Counted from the stretch's first letter, positions 17,297 to 28,401 are shown. The stretch is DNA of 51,622 nucleotides from Xanthobacteraceae bacterium (GCA_030041005.1 JASHOR010000060.1:1-51622), one strand, 5' to 3'. A program made the numbers and translations. The notes: a model not told the origin generated them from the sequence alone.

Positions 17297-17725
17297 TTAT
17301 TCTAGCACGAAGCGGTCAATGACTTCGCGCGGGATCGGCGCGGACTTGAGCATCGCCCGATCGGCCGGATCGCGCACGACCCAAACGCGCGTTTCCCGGC
17401 CTTCGACGGCAAGCTGGCCGCACACGAACAACCGATGCTCGACATCAAAACTCGAGCGTCGAAACGCGCTGATCTCGGACGTCAATTCAACCGGATCTGC
17501 GAAACGCGTCGGAGCAAGGAAGCGGGCGCTGGCATCGACCAAAGGAAGCGAGTCAACACCGAATGCGGCGGTGAGTTCGGCAGGTCTTACACCGAGTACC
17601 GCCTCAAAGAGAGTCCAGGTGCCCCAGTCGAAAAATTCGAAGAAGCGGCTGCCAAGGACATTGCCTGCAGGATCGCAATGCGACCACTCGACCGTGAATT
17701 GCCGCCGGTTGACGAAATTGGCCAT
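17297..17725 (-). CDS. 4-hydroxybenzoyl-CoA thioesterase-type hotdog protein
   Basis: This 142-residue single hotdog domain is almost the length of Pseudomonas 4-hydroxybenzoyl-CoA thioesterase (141). The motif VEWSHCDPAGNV places an aspartate at residue 18, corresponding to the catalytic Asp17 of that enzyme, followed by the helix FFEFFDWGTWTLFEAV. Family members hydrolyse aryl- or acyl-CoA. ATG at 17725 was chosen over a TTG at 17752 because the family N-terminus begins about eight residues before TVEW. It is on the same strand as, and upstream of, the PaaK-like ligase. A thioesterase beside a ligase and an aryl-CoA reductase suggests control or release of an aryl-CoA intermediate, but YbgC-like acyl substrates cannot be excluded. 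Confidence 0.82.
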   Translation of the reverse strand: MANFVNRRQFTVEWSHCDPAGNVLGSRFFEFFDWGTWTLFEAVLGVRPAELTAAFGVDSLPLVDASARFLAPTRFADPVELTSEISAFRRSSFDVEHRLFVCGQLAVEGRETRVWVVRDPADRAMLKSAPIPREVIDRFVLE

Positions 17726-18209
17726 CGCCGCTGTGGCTGCTCGGTTCTCCAAGATAAAAGACCAAGCCCCGACCGACGCGAGATGTCAAACGGCGACGGT
17801 CGAAGAGACAGCAGGAACGATCGTTTTCGGGCGAGACGATATGTCGCGAATTTGGAGCGACGCGAAAAACTTGTTGCGACGCAAAATAAGCGAGAAAAAA
17901 CTTCCAAAAAAGCATGATTCGCAGCGACGCCACGCCGCATATCGAATCAATGCGGAAATGTCCGAGGCATCGCTGCCCGACCCGAACAGTTCATTCACTG
18001 CACGACGGCGAAAGCATTGCCGATGGCCCAATGCGATTGCCTGTTTTAGTCGAATCGTGCAGCCAGCGCAGACGGACAATTTGCAACGGCGCGGCGGAAC
18101 GTCGAATTTTTGCCCGATTGCTTCATCGCTCGCGTGTGCGAACAATAGTGAATTGCGACTTACGCACCGGGTCCTTGACGCCTAGCGCGCGAACCCCCAA
18201 GCTTAGGGC
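17726..18209. other. 484-bp divergent intergenic region
   Basis: This gap lies between the thioesterase (minus) and the alpha/beta hydrolase (plus). It has lower GC than its surroundings, with A-rich runs around 17880-17920. Open frames here lack recognisable family features and overlap on both strands, so I call no gene. Promoters for both flanking genes should lie here, but I could not pick out a convincing -35/-10 pair or operator. Confidence 0.5.
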
Positions 18210-19010
18210 ATGGCGGCGGACAATTCGACCTCGCCGATTACGGTCAGAGGCTGCCGTATCCGGCTGATGCGCGGCGGCGCTGGCGATCCACTTCTCTTTT
18301 TGCACGGCGCGAGCGGAGCAAGCTGGCTACCGTTCCTGCAAGCATTGGCAAAACGCTTCAACGTAATCGCCCCCGAGCATCCCGGCTTTGGCGAATCCGA
18401 TACCCCGGACTGGCTCGATAGCGTTCACGATCTCGCCTACTTTTATCTCGACCTGATCGAGCAACTTGATCTCGAGCGCGTGCACCTGGTCGGCAGTTCA
18501 CTCGGCGGCTGGGTGGCCGCCGAACTCGCGGTGCGCTCGACGCAGCGAATAGCCTCGCTGACGCTTGCCGGCGCGGCGGGTCTGTTTGTTCCCGGCGTCG
18601 AGCAGATGGATCCGTTCTTGCGCAGCGAAGAGCAGCGGCTGCGCGATTTATTCTACGATCGGAAGAAGGCGGATGAATTCGTCACCCGCGCCACGCATGC
18701 CGACTATGAAGAAACGGCTCTGAAAAACCACACCACGGCCGCCAAGCTTGCCTGGCAGCCGCGCAGCCATGACCCGCATCTGCACAAATGGCTGCATCGC
18801 ATCAACGTGCCGACACTGCTGGTCTGGGGCGACAACGATCGCATGTTTCCCAAAGACCACGCATTGACCTATGCGCGTTTCATTCCGGACGCCCAGGTCG
18901 TGATCGTGCCGGCGTGCGGACATGTTCCGCACATCGAGCAGCCCGCCGCGTTCGTGGCCGCGATCGAGAATTTCATCGGTGCGCGGCCGCAGGCGAAAAA
19001 GACAGCCTGA
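18210..19010 (+). CDS. alpha/beta hydrolase
   Basis: This 266-residue alpha/beta-hydrolase-fold enzyme has the oxyanion segment LFLHGASGASW (29-39) and the nucleophile elbow GSSLGG with S97. The acid is in VWGDND (D208 or D210) and the histidine in CGHVPHIEQP (about 238), so the catalytic triad is complete. The EHPGFGESD motif is typical of C-C bond hydrolases and esterases such as meta-cleavage product hydrolases. The ATG at 18210 has an AGGG 4-7 nt upstream. It is followed after 10 bp by a luciferase-like flavin oxidoreductase, so the two form an operon. In this setting hydrolysis of a ring-cleavage product or of an ester is plausible, with no direct evidence. Confidence 0.87.
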   Translation: MAADNSTSPITVRGCRIRLMRGGAGDPLLFLHGASGASWLPFLQALAKRFNVIAPEHPGFGESDTPDWLDSVHDLAYFYLDLIEQLDLERVHLVGSSLGGWVAAELAVRSTQRIASLTLAGAAGLFVPGVEQMDPFLRSEEQRLRDLFYDRKKADEFVTRATHADYEETALKNHTTAAKLAWQPRSHDPHLHKWLHRINVPTLLVWGDNDRMFPKDHALTYARFIPDAQVVIVPACGHVPHIEQPAAFVAAIENFIGARPQAKKTA

Positions 19011-19020
19011 GGATCGCAGC

Positions 19021-20184
19021 ATGAAATTCTTCAATTTCCATCTCATGCCGTATGCGCATGCCGATCTTGAAGCGATCGCTCAAAACGGCTCGGCTTGGGT
19101 TACGTTCTCGAACAGCCATTACGATCCGGAGAAAGGCGCCGAGCTCTATCACGACTATCTCGAACAAATGGAGTTTGCCGATCAACTGGGATTCGACGGC
19201 GTCTGTCTGAACGAGCATCACCAGACCGCCTACGGCATGATGCCGATTCCCGCGGTGATCGCCGGAGCGCTGGCGCGCAACGTCAAACGCGCCAAGATCG
19301 CAGTCCTCGGCCGCGCGCTGCCGCTCGTGAACAATCCACTGACGATTGCCGAAGAATACGCCATGCTCGACAACATCACCCGCGGCCGGCTCATTGCCGG
19401 CTTCGTGCGCGGGATCGGCGCCGAATATCATGCCTCGGGCGCCAACCCGGCTTATTCGCAGGAGCGATTCGCCGAGGCCCATGATCTCATCGTGCGCGCC
19501 TGGAGCGAACCCGGACCGTTCGCTTATGCGGGCAAACACTATCAGTTCCGTTACGTCAATCCGTGGCCACGGCCTTATCAGAAGCCGCATCCCCCGATCT
19601 GGATTCCTTCGCAAGGGTCCGCATCAACCGTCCGCTGGGCGGCGCGGCGGCACTATACCTACTGTCAAACCTTGAGTCCGATCGCTACGGTGGCGCAATT
19701 CTTCCGGCTCTACCGCGACGAAGCCGAAAAGGCCGGCTACGAAGCCTCGTCCGACCAGCTCGCATGGTCGAATACCATCTATGTCGGCGAAACGGACAAG
19801 AAGGCCGTGCGCGAAGCGACGCCGCACCTCGAAGCGCTCGTCAATTATTTCCTGAAGATGCCGACCGAAATGCTGCTGCCCCCCGGCTATACCGATGCCG
19901 CCTCGATGAAGCGGGTGCGCGCCGCCAAGGTCACCGGCAAAACACAATCGCTTCAAGAGTTGATGGCCTCAGGCGTGGTGATCGTCGGCGGTCCGGAAAC
20001 GGTGCGTGAAAAGCTCGCGGAATATCAGGACCTCGCGGGCTTCAATACGTCCCTGACCAAGGCCCAGTTCGGCACGCTGCCGAACGAGATGGCGCGCGCC
20101 AACATGACTGCCATCGCCGAGGAGATTTTGCCGCATTTCCGCGAACGCGAACCGCGGCCGGCGCCGAAAGCGGCTGCCGAGTGA
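19021..20184 (+). CDS. luciferase-like (LLM class) flavin-dependent oxidoreductase
   Basis: This 387-residue member of the bacterial luciferase-like monooxygenase superfamily begins MKFFNFHLMPYAH. It contains LGFDGVCLNEHHQTAYGMMP (about 57-76), AEEYAMLDNITRGRL (about 110-124) and GFVRGIGAEYHASG, all typical of the FMN/F420-type TIM barrel. Such enzymes hydroxylate or oxygenate small molecules using reduced flavin supplied by a partner reductase, which is not visible here. The ATG at 19021 follows a GAGG at the 3' end of the hydrolase gene, 10 bp away, so the pair is co-translated. It is the last gene of the catabolic block before the partition genes. The substrate is unknown; aromatic or heteroaromatic hydroxylation fits its neighbours. 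Confidence 0.88.
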   Translation: MKFFNFHLMPYAHADLEAIAQNGSAWVTFSNSHYDPEKGAELYHDYLEQMEFADQLGFDGVCLNEHHQTAYGMMPIPAVIAGALARNVKRAKIAVLGRALPLVNNPLTIAEEYAMLDNITRGRLIAGFVRGIGAEYHASGANPAYSQERFAEAHDLIVRAWSEPGPFAYAGKHYQFRYVNPWPRPYQKPHPPIWIPSQGSASTVRWAARRHYTYCQTLSPIATVAQFFRLYRDEAEKAGYEASSDQLAWSNTIYVGETDKKAVREATPHLEALVNYFLKMPTEMLLPPGYTDAASMKRVRAAKVTGKTQSLQELMASGVVIVGGPETVREKLAEYQDLAGFNTSLTKAQFGTLPNEMARANMTAIAEEILPHFREREPRPAPKAAAE

Positions 20185-20258
20185 TTTTTTCGGCGCCGCG
20201 CGACTGATTAATCGAATAAGCTCGGCGGCTCCTCTCGAAAGCAGGGCCGCGGTCCGGC

Positions 20259-21170
20259 CTACCGCTTGGTTTCCAACCGCCGCACTACGTCGTCGAGTTG
20301 ATCGAGACTGCGATAGCGAATGTTCAACGTGCCACCGCGTGCGCGATGATCAATGCTGACGGCAAGTCCGAGCGCGTCCGCCAGACGTTTTTCCAGCGCC
20401 ACTGTGTCTGCATCTTTTGCCGTCCGCACCTTGTTGCTGTTTGTTTGCTCCTTGCCCTTCCTATTCCCCATCTCGCGCGCCATGGCTTCCACTTGGCGCA
20501 CATTCAGTCCGCGAGTGACGATTTGTTCGGCGAGCTGTTCGGCGTCGGGCTGGCCGATCAGCATGCGCGCGTGGCCGGCGGAAAGCTTGCCGGCATTGAT
20601 GTAGGCCCTTATCGGTTCTGAGAGTTTCAGCAGCCGCAGCGTGTTGGCGATATGGCTGCGGCTCTTGCCGACGATCCTGGCGATCTCGTCCTGACCGTTG
20701 CCGAACTCCTCCATCAACGCCCGATAGCCTTCCGCCTCTTCCAGCGGATTGAGATCGGCGCGTTGTACGTTTTCGATGATGGCAAGCTGCAACGCCTCGG
20801 CATCGCTCGCCTCAATGACGACGACCGGGACCTCGTGCAGACCGGCACGCTGTGCCGCGCGCCAGCGTCGCTCGCCGGCGATGATCTCGTAGGAATCGGC
20901 GATACCGCGCAGCGGCCGCGCAATGATCGGCTGAATGACACCGCGCTCGCGCAGTGATGCGGCGAGTTCATCAAGCTCCACAGTGGAAAAGACCCGGCGT
21001 GGATTGCGCGCGTTCGGGCGCAGATTGGCAATCGGCACTCGACGCTGCCCACGGGGACGTTCGATTGAACCCTCGACGCTGACATCGCCGATGAGGGCGG
21101 CAAGGCCGCGCCCCAATCGTGATCGTCCCGCCTCCTCCGCCAAACCAGTGTCTCCCGAACCTTCGCTCAC
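20259..21170 (-). CDS. parB: chromosome partitioning protein ParB (CTPase, parS-binding)
   Basis: This 303-residue ParB has the N-terminal SRLGRGLAALIGD motif typical of chromosomal ParB, which in relatives contacts ParA. The CTP-binding domain shows the GERR motif in IIAGERRWRAAQ and ENVQRADLNP. A central helix-turn-helix follows (GKSRSHIANTLRLLKL), then a C-terminal dimerisation domain. It loads on parS sites, two of which lie 1.5 and 3.6 kb upstream. The GTG at 21170 was chosen because it lies 14 bp after the parA stop and gives the usual N-terminus; the open frame to 21338 overlaps parA. Beyond its stop begins the catabolic block, where related genomes usually continue with housekeeping genes. 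Confidence 0.95.
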   Translation of the reverse strand: MSEGSGDTGLAEEAGRSRLGRGLAALIGDVSVEGSIERPRGQRRVPIANLRPNARNPRRVFSTVELDELAASLRERGVIQPIIARPLRGIADSYEIIAGERRWRAAQRAGLHEVPVVVIEASDAEALQLAIIENVQRADLNPLEEAEGYRALMEEFGNGQDEIARIVGKSRSHIANTLRLLKLSEPIRAYINAGKLSAGHARMLIGQPDAEQLAEQIVTRGLNVRQVEAMAREMGNRKGKEQTNSNKVRTAKDADTVALEKRLADALGLAVSIDHRARGGTLNIRYRSLDQLDDVVRRLETKR

Positions 21171-21183
21171 GCGCGCATTCCCG

Positions 21184-22065
21184 TCATCCGGTGCACAATT
21201 CCTTCTCCCGCTGGATGACCTCCGTCGCGAGCCGCAGATACGCTTCGCTGCCGCTGCATTTGAGGTCGTAAACCAGGACCGGCTTGCCGTAGGACGGGGC
21301 TTCGGAGACGCGTACGTTGCGTGGAATGATGGTCTCATACACTTTGCGGCCCATGAATTCCCGCACGTCGGCGACCACCTGGCTGGAGAGATTATTGCGG
21401 GAATCGTACATCGTCAGCACGATGCCATGGATGGTAAGGTCTGGATTGAGCTGCTCGCGCACCTGATCGACGGTCTTGAGCAATTGCGACAGGCCTTCGA
21501 GCGCAAAGAACTCGCACTGCAGCGGCACCAAAATGGCATGCGCCGCCGCCATGGCATTGACGGTCAGCAGATTGAGCGAAGGTGGACAATCCACCAGCAC
21601 GTAGCTGAAACCTGGCATGCCCGCCGTTGCCACATTCAACGGCGCCAGTGCGCCGCGCAGGCGATAGGCGCGATCCCGTGTCTGCCCGATTTCAAGCTCG
21701 AGGCCGGCGAGATCCAGAGTGGACGGGGCGATATGCAGGCGCGGCACGGCGGTCGTCATGATGGCATCGCGCAGCGTCGCCTCGCCGGTAAGAACGTCGT
21801 AGGTTGAATACCGTCGGCTTGCCCGGTCGATACCGAGGCCGGTCGAAGCGTTGCCTTGCGGATCGAGATCGATGATCAGAACGTGCTCGCCAATAGCCGC
21901 CAGGGCGGTCCCAAGATTGATGGCGGTCGTGGTCTTGCCGACGCCACCCTTTTGGTTGGCAACGGCGAGCACGCGCGGTGGGCGTGCAAGTGCGGTGTCC
22001 AGCTCGGACTCTGCAGCCGGCGCCGACTGGATGGGCAGATTCTGCGAGGTCGAGGCGTCACTCAT
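21184..22065 (-). CDS. parA: chromosome partitioning ATPase ParA (Soj)
   Basis: This 293-residue ParA/MinD-type ATPase has the deviant Walker A motif NQKGGVGKTTTAIN (37-50), the switch region IIDLDPQGNASTGLG and the Walker B-like VLVDCPPSLNLL. It uses ATP binding and nonspecific DNA binding to move ParB-parS complexes during segregation. The ATG at 22065 gives a normal 35-residue leader before the ATPase core; an upstream frame to 22155 overlaps the end of rsmG and is unlikely. It lies between rsmG (22-bp gap) and parB, the conserved order in alphaproteobacteria. Confidence 0.96.
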   Translation of the reverse strand: MSDASTSQNLPIQSAPAAESELDTALARPPRVLAVANQKGGVGKTTTAINLGTALAAIGEHVLIIDLDPQGNASTGLGIDRASRRYSTYDVLTGEATLRDAIMTTAVPRLHIAPSTLDLAGLELEIGQTRDRAYRLRGALAPLNVATAGMPGFSYVLVDCPPSLNLLTVNAMAAAHAILVPLQCEFFALEGLSQLLKTVDQVREQLNPDLTIHGIVLTMYDSRNNLSSQVVADVREFMGRKVYETIIPRNVRVSEAPSYGKPVLVYDLKCSGSEAYLRLATEVIQREKELCTG

Positions 22066-22087
22066 GCTCGGAGTCCCCAACTCCCCT

Positions 22088-22821
22088 TCATCGTCGCCTC
22101 GAACCGGATCGAGGATGCGGCCCAGTGAGGCGCTCGACACCGCGGACGACGACAATTCGGGCTCTTGGTTCGGTTCGACTCACGGCCAAACTCGTCTTAA
22201 TGCTCCAACATTTAGCGGCCTCGGTCAATTCGGCGTCAACACCTTGCCCCTTGGGAAATAGACCGAGGGCACCCTTTATCAACAGCGGGTAGGCGGCTGC
22301 CAGCAACTCGGCCAATGGCGCAACTGCTCTAGCCGTCACAATATCGATTCGCTCAGGCGGTTCGCTGACGAAATCGGCAATTCGCCGCTCATGGACAACG
22401 GCGGGAATATCCGTTGCTCGAACCGCCTCGCGCAGGAAGGCAGCCTTCTTCAAATTGCTCTCAATGAGATGCACACCTGCCCCAGGAACTTCTGCAAGCG
22501 CACAGCCGATGACTAAGCCAGGGAACCCGGCACCAGCACCGAGATCGGCCCAAATCCGGCCCTGGGGAGCAAGCTCCAACAGTTGCAGGGAATCCGCTAT
22601 GTGGCGAGTCCATAGCGATGTCTCGGTCGAAGGAGCGATCAGATTGACGTGCCGCTGGCATTGCAAAAGTAGCCCCGCGAACCGGTCCAGGCGGTCTAAT
22701 GTTTCACGTGAAACAGGCGTCAGCTCCAGCGCTCGGGCGCGATCTTTCGATAATTCGGCCGGCGATGTGACTCGCGCCCGCATGACTGCAGAACGCGGGC
22801 CAGGCCGGTGCGCAGTCGCGG

Positions 22822-22825
<4 letters not shown>
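22088..22825 (-). CDS. rsmG: 16S rRNA (guanine-N7) methyltransferase RsmG (GidB)
   Basis: This 245-residue class I methyltransferase uses S-adenosylmethionine to methylate G527 of 16S rRNA. The cofactor motif is [16 protein letters not shown], and LNLIAPST-like sequence (VNLIAPST) precedes it, as in GidB proteins. Its ATG overlaps the mnmG stop by 4 bp (ATGA). The first 30 residues are less conserved, and an internal ATG (residue 15) is a possible start. The stretch coding for VSRETLD contains a perfect parS site (22700-22715), so the coding sequence also serves as a partition site. Loss of RsmG in other bacteria gives low-level streptomycin resistance. Confidence 0.94.
22700..22715. promoter_or_regulatory. 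parS site 1 (ParB-binding palindrome, inside rsmG)
   Basis: The 16-bp perfect palindrome TGTTTCACGTGAAACA matches the universal bacterial parS consensus. It lies within the rsmG coding sequence, about 1.5 kb from the parB start and 9 kb from the proposed origin. Confidence 0.95.
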
Positions 22826-24693
<1,868 letters not shown>

Positions 24694-24764
24694 GGGATAG
24701 TTCTCCGCAACCCGCTTTATCGAACGCAACGGAGGCGGTCAAAAAGCGCTGCCGATATGGGCGT

Positions 24765-24780
24765 TGTTTCACGTGAAACA
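24765..24780. promoter_or_regulatory. parS site 2 (ParB-binding palindrome, mnmE-mnmG gap)
   Basis: A second perfect TGTTTCACGTGAAACA lies in the 142-bp gap between mnmE and mnmG. The symmetry extends three bases on each side, giving a 22-bp palindrome at 24762-24783. It is about 7 kb from the proposed origin. Confidence 0.95.
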
Positions 24781-24835
24781 ACGGCCGCCCTGCCGGCTGG
24801 CTGACAGGTCTTCGGTCAAGCCAGATCGTTAACGA

Positions 24836-26218
24836 TCATTTACCAATGCAGAAATCGCGAAAGATGGCGTCGAGAATGTCCTCGACGTCGATCCTGCCGG
24901 TCAGCCGGCCCAAGGTCGTCGATGCGGCGCGTAACTCCTCGGCAATCAACTCCTCGCGACCGGTACAGCGCTGCTCGAGCGCACGATCCAGCGCCGCCCG
25001 CGTTTCTTCGAAGGCGCGCCGGTGGCGCGCCCGGGTAACTATCGCCGATTCCGTTGCGGCGAAATAAGCCTGGGCATGAGCCGCGAGTGCCGAAATGAGG
25101 GTGTCCAATCCGCTCCCGGTCCTCGCCGACATGGTAAATGAACGGTTAATCCACTCCTTGGGGCTCGATTCATGGCTACCCAGCGATTGACTTGAAACGA
25201 GGTCATTCTTGTTTTTGACCAGCCAAAGCTCGGCGTGGGATGGCTGCCTTCCGTTGGAATAAGGGTCTCTGCCAGCGGACGAGAGGTCACTGACCGATCC
25301 GTCAATGACCCAGAGCACAAGGTCCGCCATGTCGGCCCGTTCCCGGGCACGGCGCACGCCCTCCTGCTCCACCGGATCATCGCTCATACGGATACCCGCA
25401 GTGTCGAGCAGGGTGACAGGATAGCCGCCAAGATCGAGATGAACCTCGATAACGTCGCGCGTGGTTCCTGGATAGGGTGAGACGATCGCCACTTCGCGGC
25501 GCGCCAAACGGTTGAGCAGCGTTGATTTTCCCGCATTGGGCGGACCGGCGATGGCGACAACGAGGCCTTCGCGCAAACGCTCGCCGCGTCCGCTGTCGGC
25601 CAGACACGCGGCGATCTCGTCGCGTAACTGCCGCACAGTATCAAGCGCCGGCGCGACGAGGTCTTCCGGCACATCGGCCTCGTCGGAAAAATCAATCCGC
25701 GCCTCAATGAGCGCCAGCGCTTCGATCAGCCGTCGGCGCCAATCCTCGGCACGGTCGCCGATCAATCCCTTGAGCTGGCGGAATGCCAGCCGACGTTGTG
25801 CCTGCGTTTCCGCCGCGATGAGATCGCCAAGGCCTTCCACTTTCGTCAGATCAAGCTTGCCGTTTTCAAACGCACGGCGCGTGAACTCGCCGGGCTCCGC
25901 CAGCCGGCAGCCTTCGATCTTGCCCAGCGCATCGAGCACGCCGGCGATAACCGCCTGACCGCCGTGCAGCTGCAGTTCGGCGACATCCTCACCGGTCTCG
26001 CTGTGCGGAGCTGGAAACCACAAGGCCAGCGCTTCGTCGATTACCTCGCCGCCTACCGGCTCGCGCACGCGCGCGAGCGCCGCCTGGCGTGGCTGCGGCA
26101 CGCGGCCGATCAGCGCTTTGAGCGCCGCGCCAGCTTGCCGCCCCGACATACGCACCACCGCAATCGCCGCCGGCGGCCGACCGGAGGAAAGGGCGAAAAT
26201 GGTGGATCGATCCGACAT
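24836..26218 (-). CDS. mnmE: tRNA modification GTPase MnmE (TrmE)
   Basis: This 460-residue protein has an N-terminal tetrahydrofolate-binding domain (to about 120), a helical domain, and an inserted G domain. The G1 motif is GPPNAGKS (225-232), G2/G3 are seen in YPGTTRD and DTAGIR, and G4 is NKND (about 336). The C-terminal CIGK with the conserved cysteine (457-460) is intact. It acts with MnmG on tRNA U34 and activates GTP hydrolysis by dimerisation. The segment between the Walker region and G4 ([19 protein letters not shown]) appears somewhat longer than usual. It is transcribed towards mnmG and away from the thioredoxin-domain gene, with a 64-bp divergent gap. Confidence 0.95.
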   Translation of the reverse strand: MSDRSTIFALSSGRPPAAIAVVRMSGRQAGAALKALIGRVPQPRQAALARVREPVGGEVIDEALALWFPAPHSETGEDVAELQLHGGQAVIAGVLDALGKIEGCRLAEPGEFTRRAFENGKLDLTKVEGLGDLIAAETQAQRRLAFRQLKGLIGDRAEDWRRRLIEALALIEARIDFSDEADVPEDLVAPALDTVRQLRDEIAACLADSGRGERLREGLVVAIAGPPNAGKSTLLNRLARREVAIVSPYPGTTRDVIEVHLDLGGYPVTLLDTAGIRMSDDPVEQEGVRRARERADMADLVLWVIDGSVSDLSSAGRDPYSNGRQPSHAELWLVKNKNDLVSSQSLGSHESSPKEWINRSFTMSARTGSGLDTLISALAAHAQAYFAATESAIVTRARHRRAFEETRAALDRALEQRCTGREELIAEELRAASTTLGRLTGRIDVEDILDAIFRDFCIGK

Positions 26219-26282
26219 GCCCGATCGTTGAATCTCATTACAGGAGTTCCGTTGGCATCGAGGTACTTGCTAGGATGGATTC

Positions 26283-28331
26283 ATGTCAACGGCTCCCCAT
26301 CCCCACTCGACCATCCGAAACCGGCTCGCACGCGAGACCAGCCCGTACCTGCTTCAACACAAGGACAATCCGGTCGACTGGTGGGCCTGGGGTCAGGACG
26401 CACTTGCCGAAGCGCAGCGCACGCACAAACCCATCCTGCTCTCGGTCGGCTATGCCGCGTGCCACTGGTGCCATGTCATGGCGCACGAGAGTTTCGAGGA
26501 TGCCGACACTGCGGCGGTTATGAACGAGCTGTTCGTCAACATCAAAGTCGATCGCGAGGAGCGGCCCGATGTCGATCAGATCTACATGGCGGCGCTGCAT
26601 CATCTCGGCGAACACGGCGGCTGGCCGCTCACCATGTTTCTCACGCCCAAAGGCGAACCGATCTGGGGCGGCACTTATTTTCCGAAATCCGCACACTACG
26701 GCAAACCGGCCTTCGTCGACGTGCTGCGTGAGATCGCGCGGCTGTTTCGCGAAGAACCGGACAAGATCGAGCGCAACCGCGCTGCGCTCATGGAGCGGCT
26801 CGCCACAGCGGCCCAACCGACCGGCGCGGTCACGATCGGCGCCGCCCAGTTAGACAACGCCGCGCGTCAGCTTGGCGCGCTCATCGATCCGCTCAATGGC
26901 GGCACTCGCGGCGCGCCGAAATTCCCCCAAGCGGCTTTGTTCGAGCTCCTTTGGCGCGCCGGATTGCGCACCGGCGAACCCCGCTATTTTGCCGCGGTCG
27001 AAATCACGCTCGACCACATCTGCGAGGGCGGCATCTACGATCACCTCGGCGGCGGGTTCTCGCGCTATTCGGTCGACGAACGTTGGCTCGTACCGCATTT
27101 CGAGAAAATGCTCTACGACAATGCTCAGCTACTCGAGCTTTTGGCCATCGCGCATAAGCGCACCGGCAAAACACTTTATCATGAGCGCGCGCTTGAGACG
27201 ATCGATTGGCTCAAGCGCGAGATGACGACCGCCGAAGGCGCATTTTCGGCCTCGCTCGATGCCGACTCGGAGGGTGAAGAAGGCAAGTTCTACGTCTGGT
27301 CTTACGACCAAGTTCTGCGCGCGCTCGGCATCGAAGACGGTGAGTTTTTCGCCCGGCACTACGATGTCACGCCAGCGGGAAATTTCGAGGGTCGCAATAT
27401 TCTCAATCGGCTCAAGCCACAGCCGCGCACCGAAGCAGACGACGTGCGACTTGCCGCGCTGCGCAGCAAGCTTCTTGTTGAGCGCAACATCCGCGTCCGT
27501 CCAGGGCTCGATGACAAGGTGCTGGCCGACTGGAACGGGCTGATGATTACCGCTCTCGCCAATGCCGGCTTGATGTTCGATGAGCCGTCGTTGCTCACCA
27601 TGGCCGCACGTGCATTCGACTTCGTCGCGAGAGAGATGACACGAGGAGATCGGCTCGGCCATTCCTGGCGGGAAGGGCAGCTTAAGTTTCCGGGTCTCGC
27701 GTCCGATTTTGCCGCAATGATCCGCGCCGCGCTTGCGCTCTGCGAGGCAACCGGACAGCGCAAGTATCTGGACCAGGCGCTGGCGTGGCAGCGCGCGCTC
27801 GACCGCGACTACGCCAACGCCGAAAACGCGACATACTATCTCACAGCCGCCGACGCCGAGGGCCTTGTCATCCGGCCGGCAACCACGACCGATGAGGCGA
27901 CGCCCAATCACAACGCTGTTGCAGCCGGCAATCTCGTTCGGCTGGCGGTGCTCGCCGGCGACGACACCTGGCGCGAAAAGGCTGACCGGATCATTGAGAC
28001 CATCGCGCCGCAGGCTGTCGATAATTTGTACATGCACATGGCATTGCTCAATGCCGTCGATCTGCGTATTCGCGGCGCCGAAATCGTCGTGACCGGGGAG
28101 GGCGAGCAGGCCGAAGCACTCCTTCACGTCGCGCGTCAATTGCCGCCGCTTGACCGTATCGTGCTGCATGCCCCTTCAGCAGCCAAATTGCCGCCAGTTC
28201 ATCCGGCGCGGGAAAAGCTCAACGCCTCCAATGAACCGCAAGTCTTCGTCTGCGTCGGAGAAACCTGTTCGCTGCCGGTGACTGATCTCGCCGGCCTCAT
28301 TAGCGCCATGGACGCGGTGCGACATACTTGA
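26283..28331 (+). CDS. thioredoxin domain-containing protein, YyaL/SPATA20 (DUF255) family
   Basis: This 682-residue protein has an N-terminal thioredoxin-like domain with RETSPYLLQHKDNPVDWWAW and a CHWC motif (C60, C63). A long helical alpha/alpha-toroid resembling glycoside hydrolase or epimerase folds follows. GTYFPK and YDHLGGGFSRYSVDERWLVPHFEKM are hallmark stretches of the family. It is widely conserved from bacteria to mammals, and its biochemical role is not well established; a redox or carbohydrate-related role has been proposed. The start ATG at 26283 is in a 64-bp gap from mnmE. It stands alone between the modification genes and rho, followed by a small secreted-protein gene. Confidence 0.9.
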   Translation: MSTAPHPHSTIRNRLARETSPYLLQHKDNPVDWWAWGQDALAEAQRTHKPILLSVGYAACHWCHVMAHESFEDADTAAVMNELFVNIKVDREERPDVDQIYMAALHHLGEHGGWPLTMFLTPKGEPIWGGTYFPKSAHYGKPAFVDVLREIARLFREEPDKIERNRAALMERLATAAQPTGAVTIGAAQLDNAARQLGALIDPLNGGTRGAPKFPQAALFELLWRAGLRTGEPRYFAAVEITLDHICEGGIYDHLGGGFSRYSVDERWLVPHFEKMLYDNAQLLELLAIAHKRTGKTLYHERALETIDWLKREMTTAEGAFSASLDADSEGEEGKFYVWSYDQVLRALGIEDGEFFARHYDVTPAGNFEGRNILNRLKPQPRTEADDVRLAALRSKLLVERNIRVRPGLDDKVLADWNGLMITALANAGLMFDEPSLLTMAARAFDFVAREMTRGDRLGHSWREGQLKFPGLASDFAAMIRAALALCEATGQRKYLDQALAWQRALDRDYANAENATYYLTAADAEGLVIRPATTTDEATPNHNAVAAGNLVRLAVLAGDDTWREKADRIIETIAPQAVDNLYMHMALLNAVDLRIRGAEIVVTGEGEQAEALLHVARQLPPLDRIVLHAPSAAKLPPVHPAREKLNASNEPQVFVCVGETCSLPVTDLAGLISAMDAVRHT

Positions 28332-28401
28332 CCCGGCGCTTCATTCCGTGCCGATTCGCGGCTATGCAAGCCCGGCTGGGCGGAGCAAGGAGACAACCAC
28401 G

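Noticed and set aside
17319-18185. 288-codon plus-strand frame covering the thioesterase and the gap after it
   Set aside because: The first part is antisense to the thioesterase and the rest has no recognisable motif or ribosome-binding site.
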